29,202 nucleotides of DNA from positions 1-29,202 of the IMG/VR virus record IMGVR_UViG_3300020165_000110. One strand, written 5' to 3'. Of this stretch, positions 7,001 through 19,000 are shown one piece after another (positions within the stretch are counted from its first letter, which is position 1; the number at the start of each line of letters is the position of its first letter). The notes below the pieces were generated by a model. That model saw only the letters and a program-made list of their open reading frames with translations, was not told where the DNA came from and did not search any database. Origin of the DNA: a virus. A program made the translations under genes and the position numbers.

Positions 7001-10000
7001 TCTTCTGCAATTCCACCAAATACTGCTCCTTGGAATGTAACCGCAGAGTTTAATGTAAATTTAATAACTTCATCACAAACAATTCTGTCTGTTGATGCTA
7101 TTGTTTCAGTAGCAGTTACTTCAACTGGTATTGATGATGGCTTGATTAAACCAGATCCTTGGAAATAAGTATCACTGTAATTACAGTTGAGATAGATGTC
7201 ATAGAATCCAGTTTCTGTAATTTCTCTAATAGCATCAGTATCTGTGTTTGCTTTAACTAACTGATTACCATTACCGACTTCATATACATCGACTCTTAAT
7301 TTTTCATTTGGTCCAAATGCTAGAGGATTATCAAGTGTAATAACTTTTGTAACCCAGTTAACAGTGTATTCACTTGTTGCAAGTCCGGTACCTAATCCAC
7401 TTGTTGGATTAATAATCTGTAAACTCAATTCGATTGGATATTGAGCAAATGCATCAAAACTATATTCTGTTTGCAGTTGAGTTGTAGGCTCTAATATTTT
7501 TGATACAACATTAAATCCAGTATGTGAATACTGTGTAGCATTCCAAAGTGTTCCTGGTCTCGTATTCACTGCCATTGTAAGATTGTCTTTCATCAATCCA
7601 GGAACTAGTTCTTCTGGTCCATAACCAAATCCGAACTCTGCACCCTTGACATCGTAAGTAGGTTCTGTTACAATGAAGACACTAGATGAAGTCCACGTGA
7701 CTCCGTTGTCAACTGACTGTAAAATTGTATTATCGTCACCGACAACAACAAATGCAGTAGCATCAGAGTTGTATGTGATACCATGTAAGTCTTCTGTAGT
7801 TCCAGATGTCTGTGTTGTCCAAGTTAAACCGTCAGTAGATGTTTGAATTCTACCATCTTCACCGACTGTCATCCATAGACTGTTAGCATAGATAACGTCT
7901 TTTAATGTTTTTGCTGTAGCATCAAGTATAAAGATTCTACATTGATCTGGTATTGCATCGTTTGTTAATGTTACTTGCGATGTTAGACCAGAGTCTGTAA
8001 AGATTTCTATCTGAGTAGAATTAATTACACTTACATAGTAAGTAACACCTGCTGTTAGTCCACTAAATGTGTCTGTTGTTTGTATTGGGTCTGCATTCGT
8101 AAATCCTGCTGTACTTGCAACACCTAATCGATCAGTTGCTGAGTTAATACCAGTAACTAAAACTTCATTGACTCCAGTCCAATCTGCACCGTTAGATGTT
8201 TGATAGATAACATTGTCTTCACCAACTGCAATTGCAATTGTTCCGTTACTCGCAACTGCGTTCAGTCCATTTGGAGTAATTGATATACTATCTGACCAAG
8301 TATTACCGTCTTCGTCTGAAGAATATGATATAATATTAGTTGGTACTAACTGCGTTAATCCAGATGTATAATCATATCGTAGTCCTTTACCAACTGCAAC
8401 AAATCCTGTATAACCTGTTGTAGTAACAAAAGCAGTTCCATTCAACGTAACTTCAAAAACAGTATCATATGTTTTCTTTGTAGTCCAAGTTGTTGCATCT
8501 GTACTGTTGACAATGCCATCACCAACTGCTACATAATAATCACTGCCGTATGCTACACTATTAAGTGCTAATGAAGGTGCAGTTAATACAGATGATCTAG
8601 TTGTCCAAACAATTCCGTCTGTACTTTTGTAAATTGGTGTTGCTATGTTTGATGATGTTATTACGTAGACACCATTACCATATACAATGTCAGTTGCATT
8701 AACAACAATATTAGCAATGTCTCTTGTCGCCCATGAAGTTCCTGCAATTGATGTAATTACGCCTGTGTAATTCGTAAAGTTAGCAGGAGCATAGTATTGA
8801 GTGCCGTCCCATAATATTGCTGGTATCGCAACGCCTGTTGGATAAAATGCTTCATCTTTTAATGTTATGTCAAGTGCATATTGATCTTCTGGAGCGAATG
8901 CATTACCTAAGTAAACTGCATTTGGATATGTTGTTCCAACAAACAACTGAGTCAAATCAAGCCCTGGCATGTTAACTGTTGGTTGATAAAATCCTTCTAC
9001 TCTATCAAGTGCGTTTAATACTCTATTATCTGCTCTTAATTCTTCCCACTTACCAATAATAAATTCTTCATCGTCATTTGATATAACACATCTGTAAACT
9101 CTGTTTAGATATTTTACAATAGACTGATTGAAGTAGAATGGTTCTGGTAAGAATGCATAACTACCTGCTTTAGACATTGTAAATTCTGCACTTCCTGGTG
9201 TTACAGGAACAATGTCACTGCCACCTGGCTCTGTACTTACTTTGATATCGTTTCCTGTGATATCTGTTATATAATATTCTGTGCTGTTTGCTAAGCCACT
9301 TGCAGTTTGCTCTGCTGTACTTAAACTCATAAAGACTACTGTATCATTCACTACGAAAGATGTGGAGTCAGCAACTGTGTATGCTGTTGATGTTATAGCA
9401 GTTACATTAGTTGATGTAAATCCACCAAAGTCAAATCCTATACCACTAACTGGCGTTGTCATTCTTGCATCAGAATAAACTTCTAATTGATTTTGACTGA
9501 TAACTTTTAAATAATACTTTGTTACATAGTCTTCTGGATCACCTGAAACAATCAAACTTGTGACTGCTCCATTTGCATCAACAGTGTTGACTTCTAAAGT
9601 CGCATCATTTGCAGGAGATGCTCCGCCCATGCTAGTTCCAAGTATTGTAATTTTGTTTGTATTTGCATAGCCTGTACCGCCACTGCCTATAATGACTGAG
9701 TAACCGCCTAATTTAAATCCTATATCAAATTCTGCAAATGTTTGTGGTGTTTGAGTCAAGTTAAATGCTGTTGTACTATCTGATAAAGTAACATCACTTC
9801 CACCAGCAGAAGTAGAAACAGTAATATAGTCACTACCTAAACCTGTCATCGTTCCATTGTCTGTAGTCAACGTATATGCGGCGCCACCAATAGATTCACT
9901 AATTGTAAATGTAGTACTACTATCTATTGTTTTAATAAAGTATTCATCAGTGATTGTTATTCCACCTAATCCTGCGCCACTAAAGATAACCGGCATACCA

Positions 10001-13000
10001 ATCCAAAGTGAACTTGTGTCTGAACATGTAATTAAATTACCAGACGAAGAAGTTGAACTACAGAATACAGTTATTGGATTAACTGTTGCTGTACCAGTAC
10101 CTGCTCCAACACCTGTTGCTGTAAATGTAATACCTACTGAACTGCTTATTGCACCAATTAATACATAGTTTGTTGTCCCTACAGTAGTAATTGTGTATAC
10201 TTGTCCTACAACAAAATCGCCTGCTTCGACAATACGATCACTAAATTCAGTAACAAAGTATGGAGTTGCTGTTGAAAGTCCGCCTGTAGCAGTATCGAAC
10301 TCTACTGGCATGTTTATATAGAAGTTGCTTGTACGAGCATCTTGTGTTTTTAATGCAATTCTATTTACAGTGGCAATTGTTGCACCCAATGATCTTGTCA
10401 ATTGATTCGATACAGAAGCCGCTGTAGTTGGAATGTTTGTATAATACTTAGAAGTATCATAGAATGTAAATTGTTGTCCGTTAACTTGTCCAGGTGATAT
10501 TGGCAATGACACATTCATTGTCATTGAGCCAGTCGCAGTTGACAAATCAAATACATCTGCTTGACTTGTTAATAGTCCAGTATCAGTTGTTGCTGTACCT
10601 GTACCTGTGCCTACACCAGTTGATTCAAATATAGTGCCAACATTGTTGTTAGCCGCACCAAGTAGTACATAGTCAGTAGTACCTGCAGTTACGATTTGAT
10701 ATGTTGTGCCGGGCACAAATGATCCAGCAGTTACGACACCAACATCAGTCACAGCAAATGCTGATCCATTAATCGAAGTTGATATTATAATCTGAGTTGA
10801 AGATACAATTTCTCTCACATAGTAAATTCTACCAGATTCAATATTACCATAATTAGTTATGATAGTGCTAGGCAATGTAAGAAAGTCATTAAAGACAATT
10901 GGGTCATTAACAGTAAGACCAGTTGTTGAAAGAACTGTTATTCTATCTGTTGCACTATCTGTGCCAACAAGTGTAGTATTAGTTGCTGTGACTGACGTAC
11001 TAATCGTAATAGTTTCATCATCGAGGACTGTCGTTACATAATAAACGTCATTTTCAACTATGTCTCCAAACACATCGCCTACAAAGAATAAAGGAATACC
11101 TGGATAAAAACCATTAGTTCCGCCTGTACCGATAAGACTTTGTGGAATCGTTATTGTGTTTGTTGTTCCATTAGTTGCAGTTGCTGTCAGCAAGCCAGGG
11201 TAGTTAAGTGTAACTACTGCTGTGTCTGTCACTATACCTGCATATGCAAACATACCTGCACTTGATGCAGTTTCAGTAGTTACAACAAATACAGGACCGC
11301 CTACTGTTTCACTAATTGTAAAATCTGTAATGTCAATAATAGACTTGACATAATAAACTTGATCCACTATAATATTGCCTATTACTGCTCCAGTAAATTT
11401 GATTGGCATGCCAACAGTGAAACCAATTGTAGAACCAGATGAGTTTAATTCACCAGTTGCGTCATCATATGGGTTTAATCGAATTTTATTTCCAGTTGCT
11501 ACTGTGTTTGTAACTCTACGAGCAAACGTAGAATATGATACAGTTTGATCATTAACAGCATTAACAATTTCTAAAACTGCACCCTGTGCTGAAGCCTTAA
11601 TATTTTCAATTGGAGGAGCAGTTGCTTGTAATGAAATTGCAGAACTTGAAACGTTCTCACTATTAAAATAACTACCTGCAAAAAACGAACCGTAGAATGC
11701 ATTTGCTTCCCAATCTAAGATTTGAGATGTGTAAGTAGTTCTATCAAATTTTAATTCAATATTGTTTTCTCTAACTGGTGTTGCATTTGTAATTGCTGAT
11801 GCTTTAGCACCAACATTTAATTGGAAGTTGCCATCAGTTGTTCCAGTTGAGAAGACTACTCTATCAAATTCGTAGACTGCTTCATTATAACTTGTGTACA
11901 AAGCAATAACAGTTGATGGGTTTGTTTCAAGTATATTAACATAATACCATTGATTGTTTATTAGCCCAGTAACTGATGCAGACGATACAGTATCATCTTT
12001 GTATTGTATTAAATCACCAGTTTGTAGATTTGGAGCAAAAACTGAAATTGTATTTAATGTAGAGTTGATATCATCATTAGTAAAGAACAATTGTTCTGCT
12101 GGTGCAATTCTAATTTCTGGTAACACAGCATACCCTTCTCCGGGATTTATAACTTTCACACTGACAACAGAATCAACACTCATCACTGCTTCAAGTTGTG
12201 CTTCAACTCTTGGTGCTGGGTAGACAGTTGTATCAATGTATGCTGTAATTTGAGGTGGCTCAACATAGTTTTTACTACCATCTAGCACTACTACAGCAGG
12301 AAGATCAATAAAGATTTCTGCTCCAGGTACATGTGCTAATGGCGTTGTGCCATCAAATCCTCTTTGTAAACCAATTAGCATGTTCAATGCTCTGTCAACA
12401 CGTGAGTATGATATCTTTTCTGTACCAATTTGTATGACGCCATTGATTGGGAAGCCTGATGCATTGTCAACGAATAAAATTGAAGACCCAATAGGCAGAT
12501 AAACAGAAAGCAAAGTAATTTGATAATCTGTTTGTCCGGTAATTGACACACCGTAATTATTAAACCAATCTTTATATTGTGGTAATTGCCAAATAGCATT
12601 TGTTGGCAAGAACGTTGATGTGTTGTTTACATTCTTATATGATAACTGGGGAGAAACAAATTGTTCTATTGCACTGTCCCAAGTGGCCGGCAAATCAAAG
12701 TCTGTAACGTTGCCGTCATATGTGTCTATACCTGTATACTTAAACAAGAAATCTTTAATTACTACATGAAATGGTTTTGTCTCATTAATATAACTTGACA
12801 AGAACAATTGATTATCTGATGAATAATTTTGTATTGGTTTTAATTCTCTAATAGTATGACTGACATCAACAAGAGAAGTTTTGTTTAACCAAGGCAAGTA
12901 GTTTTGTGATTCATCTGCTTCACTTTGAATGTATTCAAATAAAAGAATCAATGATTTGTTTCTGAACTCAACTAATTCATCAACATAAATTTGTTCGTTT

Positions 13001-16000
13001 AATGCACGAATGATCCAACGTGTTTCTTCACTTGGGTATTCATCAAATGAATCAGTGTCAAAGAAGTTATCACCGAAGCCTGTTTTGCCTAATGCATAGT
13101 CCCAAAGATATATGTTAAATTGCAGTGTTCCGTTTTCTAAACCGATACGAGTCCAAACATCATTACCATCGTAACGATACATTTCCCATTTGCCTTCACC
13201 GTTTGTTTCAACTCTAGCAATTGTTCCTATAGTAACAGTAAGAGCAGAAAGATCAGCATAAAGTGGTACTGAGACAGATGACTTAGTGTTGTTATTGTAT
13301 TGCCCTACTGGGTTAGTTGTTGGTAACCACCAGTTGACATATGACCAATAATTTGTAGTGTCATAAAATTCTCCTGTTTGGAAAAGATATGTAGCATTTT
13401 CTCTTGTTTCTGAGATTGGGAAATCTGCTAATACAGTATTAGCATATTTTAAATAGTTTTTCAAGCCTAAGAATCTATTGAAAAAGAAACTCTGTCTTGG
13501 TCTTTGCAGTACGCCTGACTGTACTGCTTTTGGTAAATATGGATTAGGCACAACTGCACCTACTTCGTCTACTCCAGAGAATGAATCTAATAAACGATCA
13601 TATAAACCTTCTGGTCTGTTTGCTTCTGTTTGTATTCCAAATTTTGGCAGACCAGGCAAAAAGTCATCAGCACCATCTCTTATCAAACTAAATTCTTGGT
13701 GAGATGGATCGTCATTACTGCCTGTTGCATAGCCTATATGGAATACACTATCATTAACATTTATATATGGTTGACAGTTATATAATCCAAATGCATTTGG
13801 CAACAATGGTGTAACATATGACACTCCAGATGATGTTGGATTTCTAATATATGATTCTAAGTTAGTGTCAGATAATGTCTTGCCTTCTGCACTCATTACA
13901 GTATCTGTGTTTCGTACCCAGAAATAGTAGACAGGAGTAACTACATTTGATGCGTTTAGTGTCGATTCAATACTATATGTTTGTAAGTTCTTAGGAGTTC
14001 CTGCACCTGTGTATTGACTTGGTACATTATTTGATGATACCCATGTATATACTGCAACATCTGATCCTGGGAATACTTGCCCCCAACGACTTGCATTGTA
14101 TACATTATCATTTTGATGATAGTTTAACCACCTAGTAGTTGACGTATCGAACCAAAGTTCACCGACATGATCAGTTCCCCATATAAGCCCTGCATTGATT
14201 CCATCAATCTCAGCATTATATCGTGCTGGGTCTACGTTGTCAACATAGTCAAGGTTTTCTCTTACTACACCGAGCAATTTATTTTGCATCGGATCAATAT
14301 AATCTAAATTAATTAATGTATCATTTGTTTCTGCACTAAAAATTTGTGCATTTTGTATTTTGTTTATGTCTACAGTTTTTGAAGGTGTTCTGTATAATGT
14401 CCAATCTTTGATGCCTGTTGCATTTTGGAATAAATTAACTTGTCCTTCTAAATCTCCGTAACTCAAGTTAGGTGTACCGATCACAACTTGATTTGCATTA
14501 AAATCTAATGCTGTTCCGTATTCTGGTTCAAAACCATAATTTTGTTCTTTGCTGTTCAAGTTTTGTGCATACACAAATTGACCTGGATCTGCAACTGAAC
14601 CATTATAATTAGCAAGATAATCATACATGTAGACTGCACCAGCATTCTCCCATGTGTCAACAAAACGAGTTGCGTTATTATCAAAGATAGTATCGTTGTC
14701 TAAGTTTTCATCATCAGTGAAATCAAATGTTGTGCCTAAGTATCTTGTACTTACTGGAGCAGAAATTACTACTGAATCTTTTTCATTAAATTTAATCGTG
14801 TTACCAAACAATGTTCTACTGTCATTATGTGGTGCAGTAATGTTTTGTGTTTCTGTATAAAGAACTAATCCAAGATCAGATAATGTAGCAGTATCAACTG
14901 CTTGTAATAATAATTTTTCATTAATCAATGCTAGACCTGCACTGATAATTGATATGATAAGTTTACCATCAGTTGCACTTGCTTGAATATTAGTGATACC
15001 AGTAGCATTGATGACGTTTGCTACATCAGTAGCAGTACTACCATTTACGAGTTTAACTAAGTACCCGTTAATTAAAAGATTTCGATCAGCAGTTAGTAAG
15101 CACTTACTTGTACCTATAACTGAGCCGTATTTTCCACCACCATTTGTGTATCTATAAACTGAACCGTCAGACTGTATTGTTCCTAGCATACGAATTTCGC
15201 CAGGTGCACCGATTAATACTTCACTGCCATATGAAGTCATATCAGTTGCGTAACCTAATTGAGTACCAACTCTAGTGTCTTCATCTGGAATCATTGTTTG
15301 TACTAATGTAGAAACTGATGTACTTACAGTAACAATATCACCTGCTCTTAATGTTCCGAAATATTTAAATTCATTTAGACCTGTCACTGCATAATTATTG
15401 TCATCAACAATTGTACCGTTAACACTGACTTGTCTAATTGCACTATTGTTCTGTGCAAGAATAATAGCATTAAGAGTAAGATCATCTTCTAATGTGATTG
15501 CTGTACTAGATGATCTAGTTGTTTTAAGTGACATTGTACCAACGCCAACTTCTTTAACATAATAAACTTGATTAGGACTTATACCAGAATCTCCAAAGAC
15601 TCCAGTTGAACTAAAGACTATTGCAGTATTTTCAGTTAATGCAGTACCAGTGTATGTAATTACATTACTTGTTACATTAGTTGCTGTTCTAGCAACGAAC
15701 AATTCGTCCCATGCTATTTCAAATACATGAGGTTGATTTGGTATTGAATTATATTGTGATTCAAAGTTTTGTATTGCACGTGAGAAAACATAACTTGTAC
15801 CCCAATTAGCATTGCCTTCCGGAGATGTTAAAGTTGGAGCACCAATTGAAACTGTATCGCCGTTAGCATCAGTTGCAACTGAAGAACCAAATCCACCTGC
15901 CCCTACAGGAGATATGATTTCTGTTTCTTCATTAGAGTCAGTGTATGATACTTGATTTGCTGTACCTGTGCCAGAACCGATACCAGTCGCAACAAACAAA

Positions 16001-19000
16001 ATTCCTACTTTGTTTTCTACTGCGCCGATTGCTGTAAAGTCTGTTGGATTTTCATAACAAATACCATCACCTGCTACAAATCCTGCTGGCGGTGTTGTTG
16101 CTGTGAATGTAGTACCAACTTCATTGTCTACTGCACCGAGTTGAGTAAATTCTGTTGATCCAGGGAACAAAATCTCGTAAGATTGTCCTGTTGTAATATC
16201 ACTGGCACCAACTTCTGTACCCAATGACGTAATTTCATATGTTTCAGTTGCAGTAAAGTAACCTGCTGATAATGGAATACGTTCTCTGCTAAGTCTTATT
16301 ACTTGATTGTTTAGTGGGTCACCAACATAAATCCAATTTTGATCATCACTCATAGAAATGCAAGTACCTGCTCCTGCACCAACTGTGATAGTTTGTAATA
16401 AAACTGGATCATCATCTATAACTGAATCGTTTACTGTATAGATGTAAACACGACCTACGGGAAAACCAGTACCATCAGTTGTTTCTGTGATAGCAAACAA
16501 ACGACCCGAGTATGCGATTGCTGTACCGAATGTTGGTCTTGCTCCGCTAATAGGTAATATATTATCACTGTCTGTATCTTGTACAAATTCACCAGTAGTA
16601 TCATCTACAACATAACGATAAACTCGACCGACTGCTGAGTCTCCTAACCAATAACTATATGTGTCTGGTATATACGCAACAGCACTACCGAATGTTTGTC
16701 CGTCTGCTCGATTTAAAGTTGTTGTCATGCCATAGTTTAATGACTTACGATAAACTCCCCAATTTCCATCTTCGGCTTCATCTACCCATACAGTATTCTT
16801 AACAAACTCTGCTTCGTTTAAATCTAAATTATTAATGTCTGCTGGTTGTTCTACACGTTGATCACTAAATGTCAAACCTAAACCATTACCAGTTAATGTT
16901 TGTGGTGGTTGACTCAATGGCAAATTAATAGTTATTGAATTTAAATCATTAACAACAGTAACAATATAATAACCATTAATACTAGATGCTACGTTAATCA
17001 TTGCAAACGGATCTAATAGTTTTAAACCATGAGGTTTAGCAAATGTAATTGTAGTTGTGTTGTTTAAATTTGGAGTAATGCCTACGACCCTACCAACTGG
17101 CTTCCAAGTATACACTCTCCACTTTTCTTTGAAGTTTGCTAACCAAGCATAATCTCTAACATAAAAATCATTGATCGGCACTAATGTATTATTTGAGTTA
17201 ACTGCTTGTGGTAAGTTAGCAAAGTGATACGCCGCTAATTTAACATCGTTATAATTAACAAAGCCTGCTGTTGGGTATAACTTAGTTTCTGGCTCATATG
17301 CTAGTTCTGCTAATATGTTAGCAGATTCAGGAGCCCGTGCGTAATTAAATAGATTCGCAAGTGATACGTTTTGCATTGATCCTTGAGTTGCAACATTATC
17401 TATTAATGCAACTATAGAAGGATTACCTGTTAACTTTGCTTCATTCACTAAGAACTCTACAAAATTATGATTAAGTGTTCCGCCAAACTCTCCTGTTTGA
17501 ATTCCCCAATTTTCATAAACATCATAGTTTATACCACCTGAAGGTAATGTTGCACCTTTAAAAGCAGAAACTGAGTTAGGTGTTCCTTTTGTTTTAATTA
17601 AATTCTTGTAAACATTAACCTGTGTAATGTCAGTCAAGTTGATTGATGCAAGATAGTCTCTAGGTCTAAAGCCAATCAAAGAGAATGCTAATTGATCTGC
17701 ATCGTTTTCTAAGTTTGCTTTGTTACTGTTGTAATACAGTGTGCTTTCATATGAACGTGTTGCAGAGTTAGGCAACAAGCCTTTTTGAATCTGATCTGCA
17801 TCTGTTAGTGTCCACTGACCATCTACAAATGTTGCTGACGGCTGTACTGTTGTATTTGCTGTCCAAAATTTAGATTTGTATGTAACAATAGATCCTTTAG
17901 GATATACAAGTGTAGATGTCCATTCTTTGATGTTGTCTTGGTTAAGAATAAATCCAGACGCAAACATGGTACCGTCCCATTCAGCAGTTTTAGTGCCTCG
18001 TAGGTAAAGTCTATTCTGTCTAAGTCCAGTAACTAGATTATAGATGACATCATTAAACAATGTAGTGTTATCAAACACGATACCGTGTTCTAAGTTACTT
18101 AATTGAAATTGACCATATGACATTGCATCGCCAGTATTCAATGTTTTAACTTCAAATTTTGTATCGAGTCTTTCTATGTTTAAGTCTTTAGTTGCAATCT
18201 GATACAAGTTTTGATTTAACAAGAAGTTTTCATTTTGAATTGTTAAAGGTTGAACAACATCACTCTCTTTTTCAATTTTTAATGTGTTGGCAGATGGACC
18301 AATAGTTATAATAGATCCAGATTCCCAATTAAATTGTGCCCAATACAAATACTCTTTGATCATCAGTTCCCAGTTTAAAGTAACTGAGTTTTCAAGTGTG
18401 TCAAAGACCATACCTTTACGTGTTAAGTATGAACCATAACTTGCTAAGAACTGTGACAGTTGTTGCAATGTATAAAATTGTGTGCCGTACGGTACAATTT
18501 TTTCTTGTACATCTGATTGTGTGTATTTGTTTACAATGTCTACTGAGTAATCATCAACTGATATAGTTGTTGTGCCTGTTCCCAAAATTGGTTGATCAAT
18601 TGTAAAGTATGCTTGATTCTGTGAATTACCATATACTTTCCAACCATTATTCACAAGTTGAATAACAACACTTGAATATTTAATTTCATCATTAGGTTGA
18701 TTATCATGTAGCAACACTTGATAACTTTCATCTGGTATTAACAATGATGAATTGTTTGAGTTTGGTGTTACTTTTTCAACAAGGAATTTTAATAATGTTT
18801 TATCACTAAATCCAGCCAGTCTATATATTAAACGAACATCAACATTGTTTAACAAAGATGTAATAGTTGTTGTTGCATCTACGCCTTGTTGCTTTTCATA
18901 GTCAACGATCCAGTTGATGTAACTTGTTTTTGCTGTGCCATTACCATATATTTCAATATCACTGATGTCTAAATGAGTTCTGTCATCTACTAGATATTGT

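Larger units (their letters stand above)
4830..11500 (-). repeat. Main array of about 65-75 residue YYVK/FTIS beta modules in the giant protein (residues about 4120-6345)
   Basis: The module reads: variable N..T...TS.L..G.P..F, then G.I....YYVK.I....FTIS...GG..., then a Thr/Gly-rich end such as TTDTGSM. Copies have their YYV core near 11367, 11050, 10830, about 10250, 9950, 9285, 8050, 7010, 6668, 5925, 5635 and 4960. Two more lie outside the main array near 22760 and 15573, giving at least 14. They are diverged at protein level (for example VYYVKSIIDITDFTISETVG versus TYYILEIIDATTFTISTTIG) but plainly one family. Short predicted strands and no cysteines suggest small beta-sandwich units stacked as beads. 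A fibre-like or spacer function is inferred. Confidence 0.7.

Noticed and set aside
7675-8755. Sialidase enzyme domain
   Set aside because: The WT repeats resemble Asp-box blades, but no catalytic arginine triad or Tyr/Glu pair could be placed, so a binding propeller is the safer reading.
9857-10168. Plus-strand open frames inside the giant gene, such as this 103-codon one
   Set aside because: They arise from the repetitive Thr/Val/Gly codons of the modules on the other strand, have biased translations, and lack start signals.
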